Source of the DNA: Bradyrhizobium sp. NDS-1
GTDB taxonomy: Bacteria; Pseudomonadota; Alphaproteobacteria; Rhizobiales; Xanthobacteraceae
NCBI RefSeq assembly: GCF_032918005.1
Contig: NZ_CP136628.1
Coordinates: forward strand, 3,829,501 to 3,893,500
Direction of reading: 5' to 3'
DNA length: 64,000 nt
Positions 30,453-39,411 of the stretch are shown here, in pieces. The notes beneath the pieces are model-generated. The model saw only the letters and a list, made by a program, of their open reading frames with translations. It had not been told where the DNA came from and made no database searches. Numbering within the stretch: the first letter of the stretch is position 1; every line of letters starts with the position of its first letter. The position numbers and the translations under genes were made by a program.

Positions 30453-31475
30453 TCAGATCAGGTAGTGATCCTGCATCCACTGCATCCCCGCGGCGTTGGC
30501 CTTGGTCACGACGGGGCCGTCGGTGACCACGTTCTTGGGAATGCCCTGACCGCTCTTCTCGCCGCCGACCACAGCCGAGACGCCCGCGATGATGGCGCCG
30601 CCGTGGATGCGGCAGGAAGGATTGCGCACGGTCGCGAACATGCGGCCTTCGCTCACTGCCTGGATCGCCGGCGGCATGGCGTCGACGCCGCCGATCAGGA
30701 TGTTGGTGCGGCCCCGCGCCTTCATGATGTTGGCGGCGGCGAGCGCCATGTCGTCATTGTGGAAGAACGCCGCATCGATCTGCGGATATTTGGTCAGATA
30801 CGTTTCCCACAGACGCGCCGTCTTGGAGACGTCCCAGTCGGCCGGCTGGGTGTCGAGCACCTCGATGCCCGGGAATTGCTTGACCACCGAGGTGAAGCCC
30901 TTGGCCCGTCCTTGCGCGCCGGTATGGCCGAGCGCGCCTTGCGTCATGATGATCTTGCCCTTGCCGCCCATGGCATTGCACAGCGCCTGGGTCACCGAGG
31001 CGCCCATGAACTCGTTGTCGGGAGCGAGGAAGGAGTGGACGTTGATCTGATCGAGCGGCGCGATCAGCGTGTCCATGTCGATCACAGGCGTGCCGGCGTC
31101 GATCATCTTCTGCACGGGCTGGGTGAGGGTGCCGATGCCGAAGGCCTGGATCGCGACGAAGTCCCATTTCTGCGAGGCCATGTTGTCGATTGCCGCGCGC
31201 TGCTTCACCGCGTCGAGCTGACCGTCGAACCAGGTCACCTCGACGTTGAACAGCTTGCCCCAGAATTCCGCGGCCTTCTTGCCTTGGGCGCACCAGGTGG
31301 CCTGGAGGCCCGCATTGGAGAACGCCGCCTTCAGCGGCTTCTCGCTGCGTCCGACTTCGGCGGCCAGTGCTGGATTGATACCCATGCTGCCGAACAGGGC
31401 AGCTCCGGCGCCGGCGGTCGCTGCCGCCTGAAGAAGATCGCGCCTCGTCGTCGAGAAATCTTTCGTCCCGGACAT
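30453..31475 (-). CDS. Sugar ABC transporter substrate-binding protein (Tat signal)
   Basis: A 340-residue periplasmic binding protein of the Peripla_BP_4 (ribose-binding-like) class. The start at 31475 gives a twin-arginine signal peptide: TTRRDLLQAAATAGAGAALFG, with cleavage likely after ALA near residue 40. Two alpha/beta lobes follow, with AFSNAGLQATWCAQGKKAAEFW at the front and FFHNDDMALAAANIMKARG and ILIGGVDAMPPAIQAVSEGRM in the hinge-proximal part. It is the first gene of the operon. The ligand is unknown; a sugar or sugar alcohol is the family expectation. Confidence 0.9.
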   Translation of the reverse strand: MSGTKDFSTTRRDLLQAAATAGAGAALFGSMGINPALAAEVGRSEKPLKAAFSNAGLQATWCAQGKKAAEFWGKLFNVEVTWFDGQLDAVKQRAAIDNMASQKWDFVAIQAFGIGTLTQPVQKMIDAGTPVIDMDTLIAPLDQINVHSFLAPDNEFMGASVTQALCNAMGGKGKIIMTQGALGHTGAQGRAKGFTSVVKQFPGIEVLDTQPADWDVSKTARLWETYLTKYPQIDAAFFHNDDMALAAANIMKARGRTNILIGGVDAMPPAIQAVSEGRMFATVRNPSCRIHGGAIIAGVSAVVGGEKSGQGIPKNVVTDGPVVTKANAAGMQWMQDHYLI

Positions 31476-31611
31476 CGCTCGCTCCCATGTATTTTGTCGT
31501 CGGTGCGTCATTGATAGCGCTACCGATCTCCGAAAGTGTCTCACAAGAGTTGATGCCACTCAATCCGCAATCACTCGCGCGCGGCGAGCTGCGTTGGTGC
31601 AGCGCAAAGCG

Positions 31612-32016
31612 TCAGCGTGCTGCGCCGCTGAGTGTGTCGATGCCCACGAGCAACGTGTCCCAAGCCTGTGCGATCCCGGTTGACCATTCATCGCCCAGCA
31701 GATCGCGTAACGTATCCCTGATCACGGTGAAGAACGCGACGAACAGCTCCCGCGACGTGCCGTAGGCGTCGTGGGAGGCGGCCTCGCAGGCGATCAGCCG
31801 GAAGTGCCCATGGCGCTCACCGGCGAAATCGAGGATAGCCTCGATCGTCAGCGCGAGCATCGACCCCTTCACGAGGTCAGCGCCGCCCGAGCGGAACATC
31901 GCCTGCGTTTCGGGATGCGCGTCGAACAGGCGTTGGTAGACGAGGGGCGTGAGATCCGCACAGCGCGAGGCCGCGAGTTCGAAGCTGATTTCGATCGGAT
32001 TGGACGACGCCTTCAT
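31612..32016 (-). CDS. Single-domain globin family protein
   Basis: A 134-residue protein of the flavohemoglobin-type globin fold without a reductase domain. The B/C region PLVYQRLFDAHPETQAMF, the E helix VKGSMLALTIEAILDFAG and the putative proximal histidine in ASHDAYGTSRELFVAFFTVIRDTLRDLLG (HxxYG pattern) are visible. Such proteins bind heme and oxygen or nitric oxide. The overall match is weak compared with canonical globins, and the distal residues are unusual. A terminator-like hairpin lies 22 bases ahead of the start codon (see below). Confidence 0.65.
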   Translation of the reverse strand: MKASSNPIEISFELAASRCADLTPLVYQRLFDAHPETQAMFRSGGADLVKGSMLALTIEAILDFAGERHGHFRLIACEAASHDAYGTSRELFVAFFTVIRDTLRDLLGDEWSTGIAQAWDTLLVGIDTLSGAAR

Positions 32017-32489
32017 CGGCGCTTCAGCCTCGCGGACAAAAAAAGAGCGGGGCCCTAGCCCCGCTCGAAAATTGTGTCGACCCTATTATCCCCGATTCTA
32101 AGATTTGCTCTTGATTGACGGGGCGACGCTGCGTTTTGCGCGCCAGGGGCTCCTCCCGAGACTTGGACCACCAGGCCTCGACCTTGCGGTCAGCGCCTGA
32201 GCAAGAGGGATGCTAGTTCAACTTTTCTCACTTGTCATCATTTTCAGCAACGAATGTTCAAAATTCGATCAGTAGACGAAACGATTGGGTTTCATCCCGT
32301 GCCAAGTATATGACAAACATAAGAAATCTGTGGAGGGGCCGGGGCGGTTGATGTGCCTCAAATGCCCCATCGGGGTGCCGTGCAGGGTTACCCGGGCACG
32401 GTTTTCGGCAGATTTGCGCTGGGCCAAGCAGGCGGCTGAACTGACCTCGACTTGGGGCCGGGTACCGTGTTTAGTCGGCAGGCGAACGA
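32017..32489. other. 473-bp intergenic region between divergent globin and pcuA genes
   Basis: It contains the minus-strand terminator at 32038-32066, a possible minus-strand -10 box (GATAAT, reverse of 32085-32090), and the leader of pcuA on the plus strand. The pcuA-proximal part has a GC-rich hairpin (GTGCC...GGGTTACCC...GGCAC around 32370-32400). No convincing coding region is present; short open frames have no start or family features. Confidence 0.5.
32038..32066 (-). terminator. Rho-independent terminator ahead of the globin gene
   Basis: On the minus strand a perfect nine-pair stem (GAGCGGGGC / GCCCCGCTC, four-base loop) is followed directly by seven T residues. It is the strongest intrinsic terminator in the window apart from the porin one. 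It ends only 22 bases before the globin start codon, with no annotated gene upstream on that strand. Confidence 0.8.
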
Positions 32490-32876
32490 ATGGTTCGGCG
32501 GATGCGCGCACGGCTACAGAAATTCCTACCCCTGGTCCTGCTCGCCCTGGTGATGCAGGTGCTGGCGCCGATTGCCGCCTGCGCTGCGGCCGGCCTGGCC
32601 GTTGCCGATCCGCTGTCCGCCGGAATCATCTGCCACAGTGCGAGCGATCAAGGCGGGCTGAGCGACCAAACCGGCGCGCCGATCGCGCATGCCGGCGCGT
32701 GCGCGCTGTGTTGCTTGGCCCAGGCCAACGCGTCGCTCGATTCGCCCGCACACGCGGCGCTCCCGATTCCCTTCCGTCATGCCGAGCGCGTGGTGTGGCA
32801 TCCGGCGGATGCGCTCGCCATCGCCGTGCACGAGGGCTCGAGCGCCCGGGCGCGCGCGCCCCCTCACATTTCCTGA
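32490..32876 (+). CDS. pcuA: DUF2946 family protein, PcuA-like, first gene of copper cluster
   Basis: A 128-residue protein starting at 32490 (or the ATG at 32502). The N-terminal hydrophobic stretch FLPLVLLALVMQVLAPIAACAAA is a signal peptide or membrane anchor. The DUF2946 core HAGACALCCLAQA has closely spaced cysteines, and a further cysteine lies in IICHSAS. Members sit beside copper-uptake genes. The gene order here matches the five-gene pcuABCDE copper-starvation operon described in Bradyrhizobium japonicum, and I assign the symbol on that basis. The molecular role of this first protein is unclear. Confidence 0.72.
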   Translation: MVRRMRARLQKFLPLVLLALVMQVLAPIAACAAAGLAVADPLSAGIICHSASDQGGLSDQTGAPIAHAGACALCCLAQANASLDSPAHAALPIPFRHAERVVWHPADALAIAVHEGSSARARAPPHIS

Positions 32877-32958
32877 CGTAGCGACGAATCTGCCCCGGCG
32901 GCTGCTGCACGGGGATTCGCAATGCACCGGCGCTCGTGCCGGCATCAGGAATTGTTAT

Positions 32959-35166
32959 ATGTCTCGCTTTGGTTTGTTCCAGCACGCTTCCGCGCGCGGA
33001 ATCGTGCTTGCTTCTCTCTCTGCTCTCTCCCTCCCACAGCTTGCCGATGCGCAGGAAAGTCGGGGCGAACTTCCTCCGGTGATCGTGGACTCGCCGCGGG
33101 AGAAGCGCGCCGCGCCCGCCCACCCGCGGCGGACTCCCGTGCGGTCGACGCGCGCGCGCAGCTCGGCTCCGCAACATGAGGCGCGTCCGCAAGGGGAGGG
33201 CGCCAGCGGTCCGGGTGCGTTGACCGTCCTGACGGCGCAGCAGGCCCTTGCGGAAATCAACCAGACGCCGGGCGGCGTGGCGCTGGTGACGGCCGAGGCT
33301 TACCGGAATTCCACGCCCGCGAGCACAATCAAGGACGTTCTGGATTACGTGCCCGGTGTGTTTGCCCAGCCCAAATGGGGCGACGACACCCGGCTCTCGA
33401 TCCGCGGCTCCGGGCTGTCGCGCAATTTCCATCTGCGCGGTGTGCAGCTTTATATGGACGGCATCCCGATCAACACTGCGGACGGTTACGGCGATTTCCA
33501 GGAGATCGACCCGACCGCCTACAAATACGTTGAGGTCTACAAGGGCGGGAACGCGCTCCAGTTCGGAGCGAACTCGCTTGGCGGAGCGATCAACTTCGTC
33601 ACGCCGACCGGCCGCGATCCGTTTCCGAACGGGGTATCCGTCGATATTGGCGGCTTTGGATACAAGCGCGCCCAGGCCAACGCTGGCGGAACGAACGGTC
33701 CTTGGGACGGCTTCGTCACGGCCTCGACGCAGGCCGCGGATGGTTTTCGAGACCACAGCTTTGGCTCGAGCAACCGTCTCAGCGCCAATGTCGGCTATCA
33801 GTTTTCGCCGGACTTCGAGACACGCTTCTATCTCAATGCCAACGAGGTGCGCCAACGCATTCCCGGCACGGTCACCAAGACGTCTGCGCTGACCAATCCC
33901 GAGGCTGCAGTTCCGGCAAATGTTGCCATGGATCAGCAGCGCAATATCGACACGGTCAGGCTCGCAAACAAGACGACGATCCGTTTCGACGAGACCAAGG
34001 TTGAATTCGGCGCCTTTGGCGTCGATCGCCATCTGATGCATCCGATTTTCCAGTGGCTCGACTATCGCTACAGGGACTACGGGGGCTTCGCGAAAGTTAC
34101 CGACGAGCGCTTCATCGGCGGCTTCCGCAACAGGCTGGTCGCGGGTGTCAACGTGCTGAATGGGAGCATCGACAATCAGCAATTCGCCAACATTGCCGGA
34201 CAAAAGGGAGCTCTGCGCTCATCGTCGATCGATCGATCGAGGAACACGTCCGTCTACGTCGAAGACAGCTTCTATTTCCTTCCCAGCGTTGCAGCGATCG
34301 CGGGGACGCAGTTTCTCTATGCAACCCGTAGCCGGCAGGACCGTTTTCTCAGCGACGGCGATCAATCGGGGACAACCCGCTTCAATCTGTGGTCGCCGAA
34401 AGCGGGCTTGCTGTGGCAAATCGATCCGACATGGCAGGCTTTCGCCAACGTCTCGCGGAGCGCCGAGGTGCCGAGCTTCGGCGAGAGCTCAAATGGTCCG
34501 GGCATTCCGACGATTCCGTTCACCAGCATCCACGCCCAGCTCGCGACGACCTACGAGATCGGGACGCGCATGCGGCGGCCGGACTACTCGTGGGAGCTGA
34601 CGGCCTATCGCGCCAACATCCGCGATGAACTGCTATGCCTCTATAGCGCCTTCGGCAATTGCAACGTGACCAATGCGGATCGGACCATCCACCAGGGCAT
34701 CGAAGCCGGCGCAGGGGCCGCGATCTTCCGCGATATCTTCGTGGCGGGAAGCGCGCCGGACAAGGTGTGGCTCAACCTGGCCTACACCTACAACGACTTT
34801 CGCTTCGACAATGATGCCATGTTCCGCAACAATCAGTTGCCGGGAGCGCCTCGTCATTATCTGCGCGCCGAATTGCTCTACAAGCATCCGACCGGCCTCT
34901 ATATCGGACCTAACGTCGAATGGGTGCCGAAGGCCTATTTCGTCGACAGCATGAATACGCTGACGACGGAGCCTTATGCATTGTTGGGACTGAAGGCCGG
35001 TTTTGACAACGGCGGTCCGTTCTCGGCCTACGTCGAGGGCCGCAACCTCACCAACCGAACCTATATTGCGAGCGCCAGCATCATCGATCGTGCGACTGCG
35101 GCGTCGACTTTGTTCGAACCCGGAACGGGGAGGGCAGTTTACACCGGAATGAGGTATCGATGGTGA
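32959..35166 (+). CDS. pcuB: TonB-dependent receptor, probable copper uptake (PcuB-like)
   Basis: A 735-residue outer-membrane receptor. The start at 32959 gives a signal peptide ending at about LADAQ (residue 32). An unusual basic, proline-rich linker (residues 48-75, many Arg, Ala and Pro) precedes the plug domain, which has STIKDVLDYVPGVFAQPKWGD, RLSIRGSGLSRNFHLRGVQLYMDGIPIN and YVEVYKGGNALQFGANSLGGAINFVTPTG. The 22-strand barrel ends in a typical aromatic close, TGMRYRW. The substrate call comes from the downstream PCuAC, YcnI and CopCD genes, not from ligand residues. Iron-type receptors look similar, so copper is an inference. Confidence 0.85.
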   Translation: MSRFGLFQHASARGIVLASLSALSLPQLADAQESRGELPPVIVDSPREKRAAPAHPRRTPVRSTRARSSAPQHEARPQGEGASGPGALTVLTAQQALAEINQTPGGVALVTAEAYRNSTPASTIKDVLDYVPGVFAQPKWGDDTRLSIRGSGLSRNFHLRGVQLYMDGIPINTADGYGDFQEIDPTAYKYVEVYKGGNALQFGANSLGGAINFVTPTGRDPFPNGVSVDIGGFGYKRAQANAGGTNGPWDGFVTASTQAADGFRDHSFGSSNRLSANVGYQFSPDFETRFYLNANEVRQRIPGTVTKTSALTNPEAAVPANVAMDQQRNIDTVRLANKTTIRFDETKVEFGAFGVDRHLMHPIFQWLDYRYRDYGGFAKVTDERFIGGFRNRLVAGVNVLNGSIDNQQFANIAGQKGALRSSSIDRSRNTSVYVEDSFYFLPSVAAIAGTQFLYATRSRQDRFLSDGDQSGTTRFNLWSPKAGLLWQIDPTWQAFANVSRSAEVPSFGESSNGPGIPTIPFTSIHAQLATTYEIGTRMRRPDYSWELTAYRANIRDELLCLYSAFGNCNVTNADRTIHQGIEAGAGAAIFRDIFVAGSAPDKVWLNLAYTYNDFRFDNDAMFRNNQLPGAPRHYLRAELLYKHPTGLYIGPNVEWVPKAYFVDSMNTLTTEPYALLGLKAGFDNGGPFSAYVEGRNLTNRTYIASASIIDRATAASTLFEPGTGRAVYTGMRYRW

Positions 35167-35234
35167 GTGCTGCGGGTTCGCTGAGACAACCACGACCTTA
35201 CGCGGTCGGTCAGATCAACCATGAGGAAACTAAA

Positions 35235-35768
35235 ATGAGCAAGAGCCTGCAAACACTTTTCGCAATCGCCATTCTTCTGAACGGCAGCGCGGCCGCATTT
35301 GCCGACGACATCAAGGCCGGCGATCTCGTCATCTCGCAGGCATGGAGCCGCGCGACGCCGGGCGGCGCGAAGGTCGCCGGCGGTTATCTGACCATCGAGA
35401 ACAAGGGCGCGGCAGCGGACAGGCTGGTCAGCGTGTCCGCCGATATCGCAGGCAAGGCCGAGATTCATGAGATGGCGATGGACAACGGCGTCATGAAGAT
35501 GCGTGCGCTCGACAAGGGGCTCGCGATCGACCCCGGCAAGACGGTGAAGCTCGCGCCCGGGGGCAATCATTTAATGCTCCAGGAACTGAAAGGCGCGTTC
35601 AAGCAGGGCGACAAGGTGCCGGTGACGCTGCAATTCGAGAAGGCCGGCAAAGTCGCCGTCTCCCTCGATGTTCAGGGCGTCGGTGCGCAGGCGCCGGGTG
35701 GTGATGGACATTCAGGTCATATGGACATGAAGAAGATGCCGGATCATTCGGGAATGAAGATGAAATGA
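35235..35768 (+). CDS. pcuC: Periplasmic copper chaperone PCu(A)C
   Basis: A 177-residue protein starting at 35235 with a signal peptide cleaved near AAAFA-DD (residue 24). The copper-binding motif of the family is present: KAEIHEMAMDNGVMKM (His followed by Met ligands) and, about 30 residues later, GGNHLMLQ. The C-terminal tail is rich in His and Met (HSGHMDMKKMPDHSGMKMK), a second copper-binding segment seen in several homologues. PcuC delivers copper to cytochrome oxidase assembly in Bradyrhizobium. It lies between the receptor and the YcnI-like gene. Confidence 0.9.
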   Translation: MSKSLQTLFAIAILLNGSAAAFADDIKAGDLVISQAWSRATPGGAKVAGGYLTIENKGAAADRLVSVSADIAGKAEIHEMAMDNGVMKMRALDKGLAIDPGKTVKLAPGGNHLMLQELKGAFKQGDKVPVTLQFEKAGKVAVSLDVQGVGAQAPGGDGHSGHMDMKKMPDHSGMKMK

Positions 35769-35797
35769 GACCGATCTGGGTTTTCGGGAGACTGAAC

Positions 35798-36313
35798 ATG
35801 AAGCGATCCTGCCTGTTCCTGATCACCGCGTTCGCCGCCTCGCCGGCGGCGGCGCATGTCTCGCTCGAGACCAAGCAAGCCGCGGTCGGCACGTCGTACA
35901 AGGCTGTGTTCACTGTGCCGCACGGTTGCTCGGGCTCGCCGACGGTGAAGATCCGCATTCAGATCCCGGAAGGGGTGATTGCGGTGAAGCCGATGCCGAA
36001 GGCGGGCTGGAATGTCGACGTCGTCGAGGGCAAATATGCCGGCGAATATGACTATCACGGCAACAAGCTGGCCTCCGGCGTCAAGGAGGTGGCTTGGTCC
36101 GGCGGCAAGCTGCCGGACAAGAACTATGACGAGTTCGTCATGCACACATTCCTGACCGACAAGCTCAAGCCGAACACGACGCTGTACTTCCCCGTCGTCC
36201 AGGAATGCGAAACCGGCATCAGCCGCTGGATCGAAATTCCGGCGGCGGGGGCAGGGCATTCGCATGAGGGCAAGTCGCCGGCGCCCGGCGTGAAATTGTT
36301 GCCAAAACCCTGA
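35798..36313 (+). CDS. pcuD: YcnI-like DUF1775 copper-binding protein
   Basis: A 171-residue protein. The ATG at 35798 follows a CGGGAG ribosome site; an ATG at 35765 overlapping the pcuC stop is in frame but would spoil the signal peptide. Cleavage after SPAAA would put His at the mature N-terminus (HVSLETKQAAVG), the residue that binds Cu(II) in YcnI proteins. The DUF1775 fold follows, with VPHGCSGSPTVKIRIQIPEGV, MPKAGWNVDVVEG and VAWSGG. The C-terminus has a short HSHEG segment. It overlaps the next gene by one base. Confidence 0.87.
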   Translation: MKRSCLFLITAFAASPAAAHVSLETKQAAVGTSYKAVFTVPHGCSGSPTVKIRIQIPEGVIAVKPMPKAGWNVDVVEGKYAGEYDYHGNKLASGVKEVAWSGGKLPDKNYDEFVMHTFLTDKLKPNTTLYFPVVQECETGISRWIEIPAAGAGHSHEGKSPAPGVKLLPKP

Positions 36314-37875
36314 TGCGCCTGCTCGCCGCGCTTGCGACGCTGCTCCTCGCTGCCGGCTTCGCCAGCGCGGCGTGGGCGCACGCCGCGCTGGTCTCGGTCG
36401 AGCCGGCGAGCGGCAGCATGCTCGATACTGCACCCAAGACGGTGGAGCTGCGCTTCAACGAGGCGGTGACGCCCGGCGCGATCCGGCTGATCGACGGTGC
36501 GGGCAGGACGCGGAACGATCCACGCGTCAGCGCATCGGGCGAGACGATTTCTGTCGCGATGCCGGCCGACTTGCCCGAGGGGACCGCGGTCGTCAGCTAT
36601 CGCGTGATCTCGCAGGACGGCCATCCCATTACGGGATCGATGACCTTCTCGATCGGCATGCCGACGGCGACGAAACCGCCGGCCGCCGTGGATAACGGGT
36701 TGGCCGTGCTGATCTGGCTGACGCGGGTCGGCCTCTATGTCGGGCTGTTCGTCGGGGTCGGCGGCGTGTTCTTCGCGCGCTGGGTTGCGTGGTCGATGAT
36801 CGGGATGGCTGTTCCGCGCCTTGCGCTCGGCCTCGGTTTTCCGAGCGCGGTAGCGTCCGTTGGCACGTTGGGGCTAGATCTCCTCGGGCTGCCCCCAGAT
36901 GCTCTCTGGACGGCTGGTCCCTGGAAGGTCGCATTCGCGACCAGTGCGGGCCCTGCCTTGATGGTTGCCCTCGCGGCCATGCTGTCCGCATGGATGGCGC
37001 TGCGCAGCGCATGGTACGCGCGCGCTCTTGCGATGATCGCCTTCATCGGCGTCGGTCTGTCGCTCGCCATGACCGGGCATGCCGCAACGGCGCCGCCGGA
37101 GACGCTGACGCGGCCGGCGATCTTTCTCCATGGCCTCGGTGTTGCCTTCTGGATCGGCGCGCTGGCTCCACTCGTGGCGTTGGTGTCCAAGCCGACGACT
37201 GCGACGCTTCCGATCGTGAACCGCTTTTCCCGCATTGCCGCGCTCGCGGTCAGCGTGCTGGCCCTGACTGGCCTCGCACTCGCGATCGTGCAACTCGAAA
37301 AGCCGGGAGCGCTGGTCGCGACGAGTTATGGGCTGATCCTCTCGACCAAGCTCGTCCTGGTCACAGGATTGCTGGCGCTGGCCGCGCTCAATCGGTTCCG
37401 GCTGACTCCGGTTCTGGCCCGGAACGAGAACGGGACGCCCGCCCTCAAGCGATCGATCCTGCTCGAAAGCGTTGTCGCTCTCGCCATTCTCGCCGTGGTG
37501 GCCGGCTGGCGCTTCACGCCGCCGCCGCGGACGATCGTTCCGGAGGCACCGCTGGCGATCCACATCCACAGCGACAAGGCGATGTTCCAGGTCCTGGTCT
37601 CTCCGGGCAAGCCGGGGCTCGACGATTTCGTGCTCCAGCTCATGACCGGCGAGGGGATGTCGCTCAAGGCCAAGGAGGTGACGTTGACGCTGAGCCTGCC
37701 CGAACGCGGCATCGAGCCGATGGAGCGGAAGGCCACGCTGGGGCCGGACGGCTATTGGCATGCGCGCAAGGTGGAGCTTCCCTTTGCCGGCCGCTGGCGC
37801 GTGCGGATCGACGCGCTGGTGACCGACTTCGAGCAAATCACGCTCGAAGACGAACTCGACGTCCCATCGCCATGA
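36313..37875 (+). CDS. pcuE: CopC-CopD fusion copper resistance/import protein
   Basis: A 520-residue fusion. Residues 1-23 are a signal peptide, and the CopC domain begins with AHAALVSVEPASGS, whose N-terminal His is a copper ligand. The closing DGHPITGSMTFSIG supplies a second His. From about residue 130 a CopD domain follows with eight or so membrane helices and a final periplasmic region of about 110 residues (IHIHSDKAMFQVLVSPGKPG onward). CopD proteins move copper across the inner membrane. The ATG lies in the last codons of the YcnI gene (TGATG), so the two are coupled. In this cluster import is more likely than resistance. Confidence 0.88.
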   Translation: MRLLAALATLLLAAGFASAAWAHAALVSVEPASGSMLDTAPKTVELRFNEAVTPGAIRLIDGAGRTRNDPRVSASGETISVAMPADLPEGTAVVSYRVISQDGHPITGSMTFSIGMPTATKPPAAVDNGLAVLIWLTRVGLYVGLFVGVGGVFFARWVAWSMIGMAVPRLALGLGFPSAVASVGTLGLDLLGLPPDALWTAGPWKVAFATSAGPALMVALAAMLSAWMALRSAWYARALAMIAFIGVGLSLAMTGHAATAPPETLTRPAIFLHGLGVAFWIGALAPLVALVSKPTTATLPIVNRFSRIAALAVSVLALTGLALAIVQLEKPGALVATSYGLILSTKLVLVTGLLALAALNRFRLTPVLARNENGTPALKRSILLESVVALAILAVVAGWRFTPPPRTIVPEAPLAIHIHSDKAMFQVLVSPGKPGLDDFVLQLMTGEGMSLKAKEVTLTLSLPERGIEPMERKATLGPDGYWHARKVELPFAGRWRVRIDALVTDFEQITLEDELDVPSP

Positions 37876-38019
37876 GTCGCAGCTCAAGCTGAACCTGAAG
37901 CCCGACGGAGAAATGACAGGAATTCCGTTGCCTTAGCGGGTTTTCCTCATTCCCGGTCTTGTGTTTTCGCTCTCAATCCGGTTTCACTGCACCCGGTCAC
38001 TGATTCCCAGAGTATTGCC

Positions 38020-39339
38020 ATGCGGTTGTCGCGGTTCTTTCTGCCCATTTTGAAGGAAAATCCGAAAGAGGCGGAGATCGTCTCGCATCGGCTGATGCTG
38101 CGCGCGGGCATGATCCGGCAGGAGGCGGCCGGCATCTATGCCTGGCTGCCGCTCGGATTCCGCGTGCTGAAGAAGATCGAGCAGATCGTGCGCGAGGAGC
38201 AGGACCGCTCCGGCGCGCTGGAACTGTTGATGCCGACGCTCCAGCTTGCCGACCTCTGGCGCGAGAGTGGCCGCTACGACGCCTATGGCCCCGAGATGCT
38301 GCGCATCGCCGACCGCCACAAGCGCGAGCTGCTGTACGGGCCGACCAACGAGGAAATGATCACCGAGATCTTCCGCGCCTATGTGAAGTCCTACAAGAAC
38401 CTGCCGCTCAATCTCTATCATATTCAATGGAAATTCCGCGACGAGCAGCGTCCGCGCTTCGGCGTGATGCGCGGCCGCGAGTTCCTGATGAAGGACGCCT
38501 ATTCGTTCGACCTCAACGAGGCCGCCGCGCGCGTCGCCTACAACAAGATGTTCGTGGCTTACCTGCGCACGTTCGCGCGGATGGGGCTGAAGGCGATCCC
38601 GATGCGGGCCGAGACCGGCCCGATCGGCGGCGACCTCAGCCACGAGTTCATCGTGCTGGCCGAGACCGGCGAATCCGGCGTGTTCATCAATCGCGACGTG
38701 CTGGATCTGCCGGTGCCCGGCGAGGATGTCGATTATGAGAGCGACCTGACGCCGATCATCAAGCAATGGACGTCAGTCTATGCGGCGACGGAGGACGTGC
38801 ACGACGCCGCGCGCTTCGAGCAGGAAGTGCCCGCAGATAAGCGGGTGAACACCCGCGGCATCGAGGTCGGCCAGATTTTCTATTTCGGCACGAAGTATTC
38901 CGAACCGATGAAGGCGCTGGTCGCCGGCCCCGATGGCGTCGACGTGCCGATCCATGGCGGCTCATACGGCGTCGGAGTCTCGCGCCTGCTCGGTGCCATC
39001 ATCGAGGCCTGCCATGACGATGCCGGCATCAAATGGCCGGAGGCCGTTGCCCCGTTCCGCGTGTCGATTCTCAACCTCAAACAGGGGGATGCCGCGGTCG
39101 ACGCAGCCTGCGAGAAGCTCTATGCCGAGCTCACCGCCAAGGGCGTCGACGTGCTCTATGACGACACCGACCAGCGCGCCGGCGCCAAGTTCGCCGCCGC
39201 CGACCTGATCGGGATCCCCTGGCAGATCATGATCGGCCCGAAGGGGCTCGCCGACGGCAAGGTCGAGATCAAGCGGCGAAGTGACGGCTCCCGCGAGACC
39301 ATGTCGCCTGCCGACGCAGTCGCCCGGTTGGTCGGCTGA
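38020..39339 (+). CDS. proS: Prolyl-tRNA synthetase, short alphaproteobacterial type
   Basis: A 439-residue class II aminoacyl-tRNA synthetase that charges tRNA-Pro. Class II motif 2 is [30 protein letters not shown], and motif 3 is [18 protein letters not shown]. The C-terminal anticodon-binding domain includes [25 protein letters not shown]. The protein is well short of the 570 residues of E. coli ProRS because the editing insertion between motifs 2 and 3 is missing, as usual in this group. Editing of Ala-tRNA-Pro must therefore be done in trans if at all. Confidence 0.95.
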   Translation: MRLSRFFLPILKENPKEAEIVSHRLMLRAGMIRQEAAGIYAWLPLGFRVLKKIEQIVREEQDRSGALELLMPTLQLADLWRESGRYDAYGPEMLRIADRHKRELLYGPTNEEMITEIFRAYVKSYKNLPLNLYHIQWKFRDEQRPRFGVMRGREFLMKDAYSFDLNEAAARVAYNKMFVAYLRTFARMGLKAIPMRAETGPIGGDLSHEFIVLAETGESGVFINRDVLDLPVPGEDVDYESDLTPIIKQWTSVYAATEDVHDAARFEQEVPADKRVNTRGIEVGQIFYFGTKYSEPMKALVAGPDGVDVPIHGGSYGVGVSRLLGAIIEACHDDAGIKWPEAVAPFRVSILNLKQGDAAVDAACEKLYAELTAKGVDVLYDDTDQRAGAKFAAADLIGIPWQIMIGPKGLADGKVEIKRRSDGSRETMSPADAVARLVG

Positions 39340-39411
39340 ATAGTGTTCATCGCGCGATAGCGGGTCGGTAATCCGGCCACATTTGACCCCGAATCATGGG
39401 ATTATCGAGCG

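Noticed and set aside
32340..32480. Possible cobalamin riboswitch ahead of the TonB receptor cluster
   Set aside because: Hairpins are present, but the conserved B12-box elements are not, and the downstream genes indicate copper.
32285..32881. 198-codon open frame overlapping pcuA in another frame
   Set aside because: It has no ribosome site or family features, while the overlapping DUF2946 frame has a signal peptide and the cysteine motif.
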